A stretch of 64,000 nt of DNA from Bog-473 sp963836605 (GTDB lineage: Bacteria > Actinomycetota > Acidimicrobiia > Acidimicrobiales > RAAP-2). The stretch covers positions 868,001-932,000 of the forward strand of contig CAWIKB010000009.1 in the NCBI GenBank assembly GCA_963836605.1, in the 5' to 3' direction. Both the position numbers and the translations under genes were made by a program. The notes below the pieces were generated by a model that saw only the letters and a program-made list of their open reading frames with translations, made no database searches and was not told where the DNA came from. Of the stretch, positions 47,560 through 56,482 are shown in pieces; position 1 is the first letter of the stretch; each line of letters starts with the position of its first letter.

Positions 47560-49502
47560 GACAGGACCTCCTCGACGACATCGTGCACGCTTCGACCGGT
47601 CGTATCGAGCTGGTGGGCATCATCGGCCGCCACCAACGGCGATGCGGCGCGGGTCGAGTCGATGTGATCTCGGCGCGCCACCCCGTCCGCCGATTCATCG
47701 TCGCGCCGGCGAGCCCGCTCCTCGGCCGACGCCGTCAGGTACACCTTCAGGGCGGCGTCGGGGAAGACGACGCTGCCGATGTCGCGGCCCTCGACCACAC
47801 CGCCTCCGTGCTCGATGGCCCAGGCCCGCTGGCGCTCGACCAGCCGGCGGCGCACCTCCGCGTTGGCCGCCACCAGCGACACGCTTCGGCCGACTTCGGG
47901 GGATCGGATCACCCCGGTCACGTCGAGCCCGTCGATCGCCACTCGTTCCCCCGCCGGCCCGGACACCTCGATGGTGCAGGCCGCGGCCAGCGCGGCCACG
48001 GCGGCCTGGTCATCGGGTTCGATGTGGCTCGCCAGCGCCAGCGCAGCCACGGCGCGGTACATGGCGCCCGTATCGAGGCGATCGAGACCCAACCGCGCCG
48101 ACGCCGCCCGCGAGACCGTCGACTTGCCCGCTCCGGCCGGGCCGTCGATGGCGATGATCAGGGACCGCGGCGCATGCGGACCGGCCCCGGCCAGGGCCCG
48201 GAGATCCTCGGCGAAGGCGGGGTAACTGGTCTGCACGGCGTCGAAGCCCGAGATCGTACTGCGCTCACCGGGCCCGGTGGCCATGGCCGCCACGGCGGCG
48301 GCCATGGCCATGCGATGATCGCCGCGGCTGTCGAAGTGGGCTCCGTGCAGGCGTTGGCGCGGCCCGATCCCGGTGATCCGCAGGGTGTCGCCGCTCGCCT
48401 CGGCTTGGCCGCCGAACGCGGTCACCAGGTCGACGACGGCGGCCAACCGGTCGACCTCCTTGACCCGCAGCTCCCCCACGTCATGGAACACCGTGACCCC
48501 CTCGGCGGCAGCGGCGGCCACCGCGAGGATGGGGATCTCATCGAGGGAGGGGATCTCGGCGGCGGCCACCTCTGTGCCCCGGAGTGGTCCGGCCTGGGCG
48601 GTGATGGCGGTGGTGCGACCGGGTGCGGCCAGGTCGCCGTCGAGCATGAACGTCACCTGGCCCCCCATGCCCCGCACGACGGTGGCGAAACCCAGTCGGG
48701 CCGGCCCCGAGTAGACCTCGCGCACGTCGACCACGCTCTGGGGGACGACGCAACCGGCCACCACGAAGAAGGCGGCGGCGGAAGGATCCCCCGGAACGGT
48801 CCGGTCGACGGGGCGGAGCGCGGAGGGGTGGACCGTGACCACCCTCCCCTCGCCCCAGGGCTCGACGGTGAGGTCCGCGCCCGCTTCGACCAGCATCTCC
48901 TCGGTGTGGGTGCGCGTGGTGACGGCCTCGCGCACGGTGGTCGGACCCGTGGCGTCCAACCCGGCCAACAGGATGGCCGACTTCACCTGGGCGCTCGCCA
49001 CCTTGCTGGTCCAGTCGATGCCCCGCAGGGCAGCGCCCCGGACCCGCAGTGGAGGGAGGCAACGCTCCCCCGAGCCCGACACCGTGGCGCCCATGAGCTC
49101 GAGGGGCTCGGCCACCCGGTCCATGGGGCGGCGCGAGAGGGAGTCATCGCCCGTCAGCACCGTCTCCCATTCGAACCCGGCCACGAACCCGGCCAGCAAC
49201 CTCATGGCAGTGCCCGAATTCCCACAGTCGATGGGCCCGGCCGGGGCCCGCAGGCGGCTGCGACCCCCATGGAGGACGACGGCTCCGTCGGGCCTGCGTT
49301 CGACCTCGACCCCCATGGCTGCGACGGCCTCGAGCGTGCAGGCCACGTCGGCCCCGTCGGACAGCCCGTGGACCACCGAGGTGCCCTCGGCCAAGGCGGC
49401 CAGGAGCAGCGACCGGTGCGAGATGGACTTCTCGCCGGGCGTCCGCACCGAGCCCCTACAGGCCAGGCCGCCCTCGACGAACAGGACACGAGGCGCCGTC
49501 AT
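47550..49502 (-). CDS. aroA-cmk: Fused EPSP synthase / cytidylate kinase
   Basis: 650 residues. Residues 1-~428 are 3-phosphoshikimate 1-carboxyvinyltransferase (VRTPGEKSISHRSLLLAAL, DCGNSGTAMRLLAG, DSRGDHRMAMA near residue 390). A short linker (GPHAPRS) leads to cytidylate kinase from ~residue 433 (IAIDGPAGAGKSTVSRAAS, RLDTGAMYRA, GRDIGSVVFPDAALKVYL). Both halves keep their substrate motifs, so the protein should catalyse the sixth shikimate step and CMP/dCMP phosphorylation. Its start overlaps the tyrA stop (ATGA) and plsC starts within its end. Confidence 0.96.
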   Translation of the reverse strand: MTAPRVLFVEGGLACRGSVRTPGEKSISHRSLLLAALAEGTSVVHGLSDGADVACTLEAVAAMGVEVERRPDGAVVLHGGRSRLRAPAGPIDCGNSGTAMRLLAGFVAGFEWETVLTGDDSLSRRPMDRVAEPLELMGATVSGSGERCLPPLRVRGAALRGIDWTSKVASAQVKSAILLAGLDATGPTTVREAVTTRTHTEEMLVEAGADLTVEPWGEGRVVTVHPSALRPVDRTVPGDPSAAAFFVVAGCVVPQSVVDVREVYSGPARLGFATVVRGMGGQVTFMLDGDLAAPGRTTAITAQAGPLRGTEVAAAEIPSLDEIPILAVAAAAAEGVTVFHDVGELRVKEVDRLAAVVDLVTAFGGQAEASGDTLRITGIGPRQRLHGAHFDSRGDHRMAMAAAVAAMATGPGERSTISGFDAVQTSYPAFAEDLRALAGAGPHAPRSLIIAIDGPAGAGKSTVSRAASARLGLDRLDTGAMYRAVAALALASHIEPDDQAAVAALAAACTIEVSGPAGERVAIDGLDVTGVIRSPEVGRSVSLVAANAEVRRRLVERQRAWAIEHGGGVVEGRDIGSVVFPDAALKVYLTASAEERARRRDDESADGVARRDHIDSTRAASPLVAADDAHQLDTTGRSVHDVVEEVLSWL

Positions 49503-50593
49503 GAGAGCTGTTCGGCCCGGCAGCGGTAGCCCCGTTCCTCGATCGCGTCACGCAGCGGCCCGGCCGCCGCGGTGTCGACCACCAGGATCAGGACCCCACG
49601 GGGACCCTCGGCCGAGTGGGCGATCTCGATGTCGTAGATGCTGCTCCCGGCGTCCGCGGCCAACGAGGTGATCTCGGCCAGGACGCCCCGCCGGTCCGGC
49701 ACGGGGATGCGGAGCTCGGAGAGGTTGTCCGGGCGCGCGATGCGCGCCGGCAGGTTGCGCCGGGACGCGCTGGCCCGCTGCAGGCCCTCGTAGATGGCGC
49801 CGCGGTCCTGGCCGGCCACCCGGTCGCGCATGGTCGTCAGCTCGCCCATGAGCGCATCGAGGGCGTCCACGATGGCCGTGGCGTTCTCGGTGCAGATGTC
49901 CGGCCAGATGCCGGGATTCCCGGCGGCGACCCTGGTCATGTCCCGGAATCCCCCCGCGGCCAGCCGCAGCAGGGAGCCGTCCTGCTCCGCTCCCGTGGCG
50001 GCGGCGTTCATCAGCGTGGCCGCCACCAGGTGCGGCACATGGGAGACGACGGCCACCAGGCGGTCGTGGTCGGCTGCCGAGAGCACGAGCACGTCGGCCC
50101 CGAGTTCGCTCACGACGCCCTGGAGGAGGGTGAAGGCCGTGAGATCGGTCTCGGCGGTGGGGGTGAGGACCCAGACCGCACCGTCGAAGAGGTCGGCGTC
50201 GGCCCCCCCGAGGCCCACCTGTTCGGAACCGGCCATGGGGTGCCCGCCGATGAACCGGGGGTGATCAGCCGCTTCGACGATGGCGGTCTTGACCCCGCTG
50301 ACGTCGCTCACCACGGCATCAGCCCGGCGGCCGGGCGTCGTGAGGATCCGGCGGGCCTCGGCGGCCACGGTGGCGGCCGGTGTGGCGATGAAGACGATCT
50401 GGGCCTCGCGGTCGTCGCCGGCCTCGTCGATCACGCCGGCCCCGAGCGCATCGGCCAACCGTTCGGCGTCGGCGTCGGTCCCGGTGACGTGCCACCCACG
50501 CTGGCGCAGGGCCAGGGCGATGGAACCACCGATGAGGCCGGTCCCAACGACGAGCGCCCGCGGTGGCGGCCCCTCGTCAGTCCGGGAGGTCAT
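49499..50593 (-). CDS. tyrA: Prephenate dehydrogenase with C-terminal ACT domain
   Basis: 364 residues from the ATG at 50593, overlapping the end of aroH by 17 bp. The N-terminal NAD(P) site is VVGTGLIGGSIALALRQRG; GGHPMAGSEQVG and VSHVPHLVAATLM are catalytic-domain signatures; the C-terminal ACT domain (IPVPDRRGVLAEITSLAADA) probably mediates feedback by tyrosine. Next to chorismate mutase and EPSP synthase, it forms an aromatic amino acid operon. Confidence 0.94.
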   Translation of the reverse strand: MTSRTDEGPPPRALVVGTGLIGGSIALALRQRGWHVTGTDADAERLADALGAGVIDEAGDDREAQIVFIATPAATVAAEARRILTTPGRRADAVVSDVSGVKTAIVEAADHPRFIGGHPMAGSEQVGLGGADADLFDGAVWVLTPTAETDLTAFTLLQGVVSELGADVLVLSAADHDRLVAVVSHVPHLVAATLMNAAATGAEQDGSLLRLAAGGFRDMTRVAAGNPGIWPDICTENATAIVDALDALMGELTTMRDRVAGQDRGAIYEGLQRASASRRNLPARIARPDNLSELRIPVPDRRGVLAEITSLAADAGSSIYDIEIAHSAEGPRGVLILVVDTAAAGPLRDAIEERGYRCRAEQLS

Positions 50594-50951
50594 CGCGGAG
50601 CCCTTGGGCGCCGTGGAGGTAGACATGGTGGACCTCGTCCCTGGACCTCGACGTGTAGACGTGGAGCAGGACCCGTATGCACAGCGGCATGGAGCCGGGC
50701 ACGGCGATCTCGGCCGCGCACAGCAGGGGCACGGCCCCGAATCCGATCTCGCGGACGGCGGTGGCCGGGAAGATGCTGGCGATATCACCCGTCGCCGTGA
50801 AGATGGCGCTGATGACGTCGTCCTCAACCAGGCCGTTGCGCTCCATGATCCGGCCCATGAGTTCCTGCGAGCGCTCCGTGACCTGCTCGACCGTGTCCTC
50901 CTCGACGGTGGTCGCCCCGCGCAGGCCCCGCACGACTGGAGGATCGGACAT
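50577..50951 (-). CDS. aroH: Chorismate mutase, AroH class
   Basis: 124 residues. RGLRGATTVEEDT holds the N-terminal catalytic Arg; FTATGDIASIFPATAVREIG, VPLLCAAEIAVPGSMP and CIRVLLHVYT (Arg and Tyr of the active site) match the trimeric AroH fold. Converts chorismate to prephenate, the substrate of the overlapping tyrA product. Confidence 0.95.
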   Translation of the reverse strand: MSDPPVVRGLRGATTVEEDTVEQVTERSQELMGRIMERNGLVEDDVISAIFTATGDIASIFPATAVREIGFGAVPLLCAAEIAVPGSMPLCIRVLLHVYTSRSRDEVHHVYLHGAQGLRDDLPD

Positions 50952-51065
50952 GGCGGGTCATGCTAACGGTTCCCGATCGGACGCCCCGGCAACACGGGCG
51001 CCGGTGCAGGACGGAACCGCGTGGGACCCCTCCCCCCGGACCGTCCCCGGGAGCCGGGGGGGACG

Positions 51066-52136
51066 TCACGCCCGCCAGGAGGGATCCGCCCGGGCGACGA
51101 AGACGTCGGTCGGGCTCTCGGTGACACCGACCAGGCGTCGGGTGAACTGCCATCCGGTCTTGGCCAGGGCCCGGTGGAAGTACGTGGTGTCGAAGCCCAG
51201 TTCCAACCACCCGTGGGTCCGGGAGGACCACACCGACATTCCGTCGAGTCGGGGGCCCCACGGATAGGCCATGGGAGCGATGGGCTCCGACGCGAAGAAC
51301 ACCGTCCCGCCGGGTCGCACAATGCGGTGGAGCTTGCGCAACAGGGCCAGGTGGTCGGCGCAGTGATGGAAGCTCTCGAAGAAGATGGCGGCGTCAAAGG
51401 GCTCGGTCCCGTCGAATTCCATCATGTCGGACTGGACGATGGTCAGGTTGTCCGGGGCCACACAGCGTTCCTTGAGCAGGGTGCAGAACTGATGGTCCAC
51501 CTCGACGGCGGTGACGTGAAAGCCCGTGGCGATCAGATCGTTGGTCAGATTGCCCCAACCGGGCCCGAACTCGACCAGACGCGCCGGCGGCTCCAGGCCG
51601 TGCTCGGCCATCTCACCGATGGTCCGCAAGAGGTGCGCCCGCGAGTAGAGGTCGTGGCCGACGACGGCGGCCGACGCGGTTTGGTAGGGATAGGGCCGCG
51701 TGATGGCATAGGAGAGGTCGAACGGCGACGCTTCGTTGTCGGTGGTGTACGTGGCGCGGCCCGACACCCGTCGATACAGATTCCAGGTCCATTCCCGGTA
51801 GGCGTCGGAGAACGGGTCGGACGGGCAGTCCACGGGCAACGACACGTAGAAGCCGTCGAGAAACCGCCTGGCCTGGTCTTCGGAGACGAGGAAGAGGCGG
51901 GCCGCCTCCTCCAACTCGGCATCAAGGGTGGAGAGGGGTATGCCACGGGGGGCTCCTGCCGGGACACCGTCGGGGCCGGCCAGGCGAGCCGGTGCGCCCA
52001 GCATCGACCGGACCCGTCCCCGGGCCGACGCCGGCAGGGCGTCGACGACGTGGCGGCCGGCCCGAAGAACCGAGGGCGGCATGCGCTGCAGCAGAGAGCT
52101 CATTGAGGGCGAATCGTAACGGACGCCCACCTTCAC
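51066..52136 (-). CDS. SAM-dependent methyltransferase with N-terminal extension
   Basis: 356 residues from the GTG at 52136 that overlaps the rluB stop (GTGA); an ATG at 52103 is an alternative. Residues ~1-160 are an extension of unknown role; the Rossmann core begins near residue 165 (LVEFGPGWGNLTNDLIATG, VTAVEVD, FDAAIFFESFHHCADH, RPGGTVFFASEPI). Similar methyltransferases occur in surface-polysaccharide or secondary pathways. Substrate unknown. Confidence 0.8.
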   Translation of the reverse strand: MKVGVRYDSPSMSSLLQRMPPSVLRAGRHVVDALPASARGRVRSMLGAPARLAGPDGVPAGAPRGIPLSTLDAELEEAARLFLVSEDQARRFLDGFYVSLPVDCPSDPFSDAYREWTWNLYRRVSGRATYTTDNEASPFDLSYAITRPYPYQTASAAVVGHDLYSRAHLLRTIGEMAEHGLEPPARLVEFGPGWGNLTNDLIATGFHVTAVEVDHQFCTLLKERCVAPDNLTIVQSDMMEFDGTEPFDAAIFFESFHHCADHLALLRKLHRIVRPGGTVFFASEPIAPMAYPWGPRLDGMSVWSSRTHGWLELGFDTTYFHRALAKTGWQFTRRLVGVTESPTDVFVARADPSWRA

Positions 52137-52888
52137 CCCGCCTGAGAGACCGCTGAGGTCCCGGCCGACGCCGCCAGGGCCCGCACTTCGGACCCGGTCA
52201 GCTCGCGCCAGTGCCCGGGGGCCAGCCCGGTGTCACGCAACGGGCCGATCCGGGTCCGCACCAGCCGGCGGACCGGGTGGCCGATCGCCGCACACATGCG
52301 GCGGACCTGGCGGTTCTTGCCTTCGTGGATGACCAGACGCAGTGCGCCGGGGGCCAGGACGCCCACCCCGGCCGGTGCGGTGCGCCCGTCCTCGAGGTCC
52401 ACCCCCTGGCGGAGGGCCCGCAACGCCCCGGCCGCCGGCGTACCCCCTTCGACCTCGGCCACGTACTCCTTCTCGACGCCGTGGGAGGGGTGGGTCAGCA
52501 GCTGGGCCAGGGCCCCGTCGTTGGTCATGATGAGCAAGCCCTCGGTGGCCCGGTCCAGACGGCCTACGGGGAACACCCGAGGTTCCGGCGGGACCAGGTC
52601 GAGCACGGTGCGCCGGCCGTGGGTGTCACTGGCCGTGGTGATGACGCCTTCGGGTTTGTTCAGCAGGTAGTACACCAGACCGGGGGCGACCGGGAGCAAG
52701 ATCCCGTCGACCTCCACCCGCGCCGTGGCCACGTCGACCCGGCGGCCCAACACCGCCACCGTGCCGTCCACGGTGACCCGGCCGGCGGCGATCAGGTCCT
52801 CGCAGACCCGGCGCGAGCCTTGACCCGCCCGGGCCAGTACTTTCTGGAGTCGTTCGCCCTCTTGGGGTAAAGCCAATGTGACCTGCAC
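52133..52888 (-). CDS. rluB: 23S/16S rRNA pseudouridine synthase, RluB/RsuA family
   Basis: 251 residues from the GTG at 52888 (VQVTLALPQEGERLQKVLAR). An S4 RNA-binding domain (~residues 10-70) is followed by the catalytic VGRLDRATEGLLIMTNDG (Asp in GRLD) and the C-terminal NRQVRRMCAAIGHPVRRLVR. The position next to scpAB is the usual one for rluB. The sequence upstream of the start is the 12-bp repeat region rather than coding. Confidence 0.92.
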   Translation of the reverse strand: MQVTLALPQEGERLQKVLARAGQGSRRVCEDLIAAGRVTVDGTVAVLGRRVDVATARVEVDGILLPVAPGLVYYLLNKPEGVITTASDTHGRRTVLDLVPPEPRVFPVGRLDRATEGLLIMTNDGALAQLLTHPSHGVEKEYVAEVEGGTPAAGALRALRQGVDLEDGRTAPAGVGVLAPGALRLVIHEGKNRQVRRMCAAIGHPVRRLVRTRIGPLRDTGLAPGHWRELTGSEVRALAASAGTSAVSQAG

Positions 52889-53068
52889 TTTCTCATGCTC
52901 ACCCAGGGAGTGATCCCGACCCGGCGCACGCTCGCTGCGGGTCACCCCGAAGGATACGGAACCGCGGTGGCGATGGACAGAGCCCGCGGCAGGTGACGTG
53001 CCGGTTAATTCTGGCAGGCACCCCTTGGCGACTGCGCCCGGGACTCCTATGTTGGACAGATCAGGTCC

Positions 53069-53104
53069 TTGATCACGTCGTTGATCACACCGTTGATCAC
53101 ACCG
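53069..53104. repeat. 12-bp tandem repeat, three units
   Basis: TTGATCACGTCG, TTGATCACACCG and TTGATCACACCG at 53069, 53081 and 53093, followed by a partial ATTGATG. Each unit holds the palindrome TGATCA at the same phase. It lies upstream of rluB (minus) and of a small plus-strand gene. Confidence 0.85.
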
Positions 53105-53350
53105 ATTGATGACTCTGTTGGACGACCGATGGGAGAAGCGGTATGCCCGGGGAGACGAGACGCCATTCCCGCTCGATTTCACCGAAGTCATTTCGGGTGT
53201 TACGCCCGTTCTTCCGGTACAGCTGGACGATCGACGCCTATGTGCTCCGGGGCATGGGACGACACTTCGGACCGGTCCTCCGGCCCCGCGAGCACAAGAA
53301 TGGGTCCGCCGGAACGTTCCAGCTGTAATGACGACGGTTCCTCAGCTGCC

Positions 53351-53575
53351 ATGACGATGGTTCCCCGGCACGTCGACGTCTTCTGTGACGATTTCGACTG
53401 CCCCTCGACGCTCAGCGTTCCGGCCGTAGAAGGAGAGTCGCCGTGGGCCTTCGCGGCGCGGGCTCGGGACCTCCTCATCGAGAAAGGCTGGTCCAAGAAC
53501 GGTGGCGACCAGTACCGATGCCCTCGGTGCCTGCTCGACCCGACGTCCTTCTCCCTGGCCAGCGGGACCGGCTGA
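53351..53575 (+). CDS. Small putative zinc-binding protein
   Basis: 74 residues from the ATG at 53351 (MTMVPRHVDVFCDDFDCPST). Cys pairs CDDFDC and CPRC could bind one metal ion; the middle is helical (WAFAARARDLLIEKGWSKNG). The composition is coding-like, and it is convergent with scpB. The family is not recognised. Confidence 0.5.
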   Translation: MTMVPRHVDVFCDDFDCPSTLSVPAVEGESPWAFAARARDLLIEKGWSKNGGDQYRCPRCLLDPTSFSLASGTG

Positions 53576-53798
53576 ATGCGCAGGGACCGGGCAAACGAAG
53601 TGCCCGGTCCTTGGCGACCGGAGTCGGCTTTCCGGTCACCGGTGATCATACCGGGGCACCGGTCGTTTCAACCTCAGTTTCAACGAGGAATTTGAATGGC
53701 AAACCGGAAGTTCAAACAAGCTCGGAAAACAGGCGCGGAACGCCTCGATCGCAGCCTGGTCGCAGCCGGCCGCCGCCTTCACTCCACCTGGCACTGCC

Positions 53799-54530
53799 TC
53801 AGGCGTCGTCGACCCCCACGTCGGCCCCCAAGTCGACGCCCAGATCGTCCCCAACGTCGACGCCCAGATCGACGCCCAGGCGCGATTGCAGGTCCTGCTC
53901 GAGCTGGCCGGCCACGTCGGGGCCGGGTAGGAAGTCCTCGACCGGTGGCAGCTGGTCGAGGGAGTTCAACCCCAGGCGCTCCAGGAAGAGATCGGTGGTG
54001 CCGAAGAGCGCCGGCTGGCCCGGTCCCTCGGCTCGGCCCACCACCACGATGTAGCCCCGCTGCTCGAGCAGGCGGGTCACCCCGTCGACGTTGACCCCGC
54101 GCAGCGAGGAGATCTGGCCCCTCGACACCGGCTGCCGATAGGCCACGATCGCCAGCGTCTCCAAGGCGGCGGTGGACAGGCGGGGCGAGACGTCACGGTT
54201 GGCGAATCGTTCGACGTAGGGAGCGAGGTCGGGATGGGTCTGCAAACGGGCCCCTCCGGCGATGCGGGCCAGCACGAAGCCACGCCCCGACTCGGCGTAC
54301 TCCTTTCCCAACCGGTCGAGCGTCTCGGAGACCTGCTCCACCGGCACTTCGAGCAGCTCAGCCAGCAACCCCAGCGGCACCGGTTCCACCGCCACCAGCA
54401 GCACCGCCTCGACGGCCCGGCCCAATTCGTCGCTCCCCTGCCCAGCGCCTCGTTCATCGGCCCATCTGTGGCTCCCGTGGCTGCCGGCGTTGCTGGTGCT
54501 CACCTCGCCCGTCTCGCCCGTCTCGCTCAT
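53799..54530 (-). CDS. scpB: Segregation and condensation protein B
   Basis: 243 residues from the ATG at 54530, four bases after the scpA stop. Two winged-helix domains (AVEAVLLVAVEPVPLGLLAE ... ALETLAIVAYRQPVSRGQIS ... VTRLLEQRGYI) mark the kleisin-associated ScpB family, which works with ScpA and SMC in chromosome condensation. The N-terminus has a GETGE repeat, and the last 25 residues are six tetrapeptide units (GVDL, GVDV, GDDL, GVDL, GADV, GVDD) encoded by a 12-bp tandem repeat at 53805-53876. Confidence 0.93.
   Translation of the reverse strand: MSETGETGEVSTSNAGSHGSHRWADERGAGQGSDELGRAVEAVLLVAVEPVPLGLLAELLEVPVEQVSETLDRLGKEYAESGRGFVLARIAGGARLQTHPDLAPYVERFANRDVSPRLSTAALETLAIVAYRQPVSRGQISSLRGVNVDGVTRLLEQRGYIVVVGRAEGPGQPALFGTTDLFLERLGLNSLDQLPPVEDFLPGPDVAGQLEQDLQSRLGVDLGVDVGDDLGVDLGADVGVDDA
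53805..53876. repeat. 12-bp tandem repeat, six units, encoding the acidic tail of ScpB
   Basis: Six in-frame units immediately before the scpB stop codon encode the tetrapeptides GVDL, GVDV, GDDL, GVDL, GADV and GVDD (N- to C-terminal). Third positions vary, so the array is older than a fresh slippage product. Confidence 0.85.
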
Positions 54531-54534
54531 CTGC

Positions 54535-55347
54535 TCATCCCTCGTACTCCTCGATCTCCAGGCCCGAGAGCTCCCCCAGACCGCGCCCGCTGCCCACCCC
54601 GGCCAGGACCTCGTCACCGGGCAACCAGTCGATGCGTAGGTCCCCGAACGTGTGCCCCTGCCCGAGCGTGACCTGCCCCAATTTGCACAGCTCGAGCAGG
54701 GCCAGGAAGCGCACGATGACCTCCATCCGGGTGGTGCAGTCCTCGACCAGGTGCCGGAACGAGGTGGCCCGCCGGGCGCGGGGCACGGAGACCAGTTGGG
54801 CCAGCGCCTCTGCCACCGAAACCGTGTCCACGGTGATGTGGGACACGTCCACCCGGGGCAGCGGGCGTTCGGCCGCTCCCCGCAGGTAGGCCTGCGCCAG
54901 GTCCTCGGCGGTGATCCCGGCTAACAGGTCGGGGGCGTGCACGGCGAAATCAGGCTCGAGCCCAGCTTCTCGGGGCACCGAGCGGGATGCCTGCTCGGTC
55001 AGGGCGACGAAGACGTCCGCCGCGGCGGCGTAGGCCCGGCACTCGAGGAGCCGGGCCAACAGGAGGTCCCGCTCCTCCCAGCCGATGAGCTCCTCGTCGT
55101 CGTCGGAGACCTCGCGCCCGGGCAACAGCTTCTGCGACTTGAGCTCGATCAGGATGGCCGCCACCAGCAGGAACTCGGAGAGCTGGTTCAGCCCGATCTG
55201 GTCCCGCTGCTCCACCAGCACGTGCACGAAGGCGTCGACCACGGGCAGGAGGGGGACATCGAGCACGTCGACGTCGTGCGACGACACCAGGTGCAGCAGG
55301 AGGTCGATGGGGCCCTCGAAGACCGGAGTGGAGACGGCGTAGGTGAT
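54535..55347 (-). CDS. scpA: Segregation and condensation protein A, non-canonical start
   Basis: The kleisin subunit of SMC-ScpAB. The conserved N-terminus TYAVSTPVFEGPIDLLLHL is encoded upstream of the first GTG (55287), but the frame has no ATG, GTG or TTG before the stop TAG at 55357-55359; the available codons at the expected start are ATC (55347) and ACG (55350), 8-11 bases after TAGGG. The remainder (VSSHDVDVLDVPLLPVVDAF ... FLLVAAILIELKSQKLLP ... FLALLELCKLGQVTLGQGHT) is intact. It may initiate at a rare codon or contain a base error. Overlaps no gene; divergent from trpS. Confidence 0.88.
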   Translation of the reverse strand: MTYAVSTPVFEGPIDLLLHLVSSHDVDVLDVPLLPVVDAFVHVLVEQRDQIGLNQLSEFLLVAAILIELKSQKLLPGREVSDDDEELIGWEERDLLLARLLECRAYAAAADVFVALTEQASRSVPREAGLEPDFAVHAPDLLAGITAEDLAQAYLRGAAERPLPRVDVSHITVDTVSVAEALAQLVSVPRARRATSFRHLVEDCTTRMEVIVRFLALLELCKLGQVTLGQGHTFGDLRIDWLPGDEVLAGVGSGRGLGELSGLEIEEYEG

Positions 55348-55414
55348 CGTCCGACCCTACCGAACCTCCCCACCCCCTTCGCGCACCCCGCGGAGGTCCA
55401 CCTACCATGGGACG

Positions 55415-56410
55415 ATGAGCAGGGTCCTCTCCGGCATCGCCCCTTCGGGTGACTTCACGCTCGGCAACTATCTGGGGGCGCTGCGGCACTGGGTCACCTT
55501 CCAGGACGACCACGACGCGTTCTACTGCGTGGTCGACCTGCACGCCCTCACCGAGCCCATCGATCCCGAGGTGCTGCGCCGGAATTCGCTCGATGCCGCC
55601 CTCAACCTCCTGGCCGCCGGCCTCGACCCGGCGCGCTGCACCATCTTCGTCCAGAGCCACGTGCCCGAGCACCCCCGGCTGACCTGGCTCCTCGAGTGCT
55701 CGGCCACCATGGGCGAGCTCAGCCGGATGACCCAGTACAAGGAGAAGTCGACCCGGCACGAGACGGTGCGGGCCGGGCTGTTCACCTACCCGGTGCTGAT
55801 GGCGGCCGACATCCTGCTCTATCACGCCGATGCCGTCCCGGTGGGGGACGACCAGCGCCAGCACCTCGAGCTCGCCCGCGAGCTGGCCCTCCGCTTCAAC
55901 AACCGCTACGGCGACACCTTCACCGTGCCCGAGGCGGCCATCCCCGGCGTGGCGGCCCGGGTCATGGACCTCCAGCACCCCGAGCGCAAGATGTCCAAGT
56001 CGGTGGAGTCCCCCTTAGGCACCATCGGCCTCCTGGATCCGCCCGACGACATACGCCGCAAGGTGCGCAAGGCGGTGACCGACACCGACGGCGAGGTCCG
56101 CTACGACCGGGCGGCGAAGCCCGGGCTGGCCAACCTGCTCGACCTGCTGGCCGGGGCCACCGACCGCACCCCCGCACAGGTGGCGACCGGCTACGAGCGC
56201 TACGGCGACCTCAAGAACGATGTGGCGGACGCCCTCGACGAGCTCCTGCGTCCCGTCCGGGACCGCCGGGCCGACCTCGACGCAGATCCCTCCTATGTCC
56301 ACGAGGTCCTCGCCGAGGGGGCGGCCAAGGCCCACGCGGTGGCGGCTGCGACCTACGCCACCGCGGCCGCCGCCGTGGGTCTGCTGCGCCCTACCGCCGG
56401 CCCCGGCTGA
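55415..56410 (+). CDS. trpS: Tryptophanyl-tRNA synthetase
   Basis: 331 residues from the ATG at 55415. Class I synthetase motifs: APSGDFTLGNYLGAL (HIGH region) and ERKMSKSVES (KMSKS loop); CSATMGELSRMTQYKEKS and GDDQRQHLELARELA are TrpRS-specific. A single free-standing gene divergent from scpA across about 65 bp, with GGAGG 20 bases upstream. Confidence 0.96.
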   Translation: MSRVLSGIAPSGDFTLGNYLGALRHWVTFQDDHDAFYCVVDLHALTEPIDPEVLRRNSLDAALNLLAAGLDPARCTIFVQSHVPEHPRLTWLLECSATMGELSRMTQYKEKSTRHETVRAGLFTYPVLMAADILLYHADAVPVGDDQRQHLELARELALRFNNRYGDTFTVPEAAIPGVAARVMDLQHPERKMSKSVESPLGTIGLLDPPDDIRRKVRKAVTDTDGEVRYDRAAKPGLANLLDLLAGATDRTPAQVATGYERYGDLKNDVADALDELLRPVRDRRADLDADPSYVHEVLAEGAAKAHAVAAATYATAAAAVGLLRPTAGPG

Positions 56411-56482
56411 GGCAGCCGGGCTCAGCTCCCCTCGCCGGCGGTCCACACCGGGTCCACACCGGGGTCCACGCCGAGCGGGCCG

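Noticed and set aside
47583..49529. 648-codon plus-strand open frame opposite aroA-cmk
   Set aside because: A GC-driven shadow with no recognisable domain; the opposite strand has both enzyme signatures.
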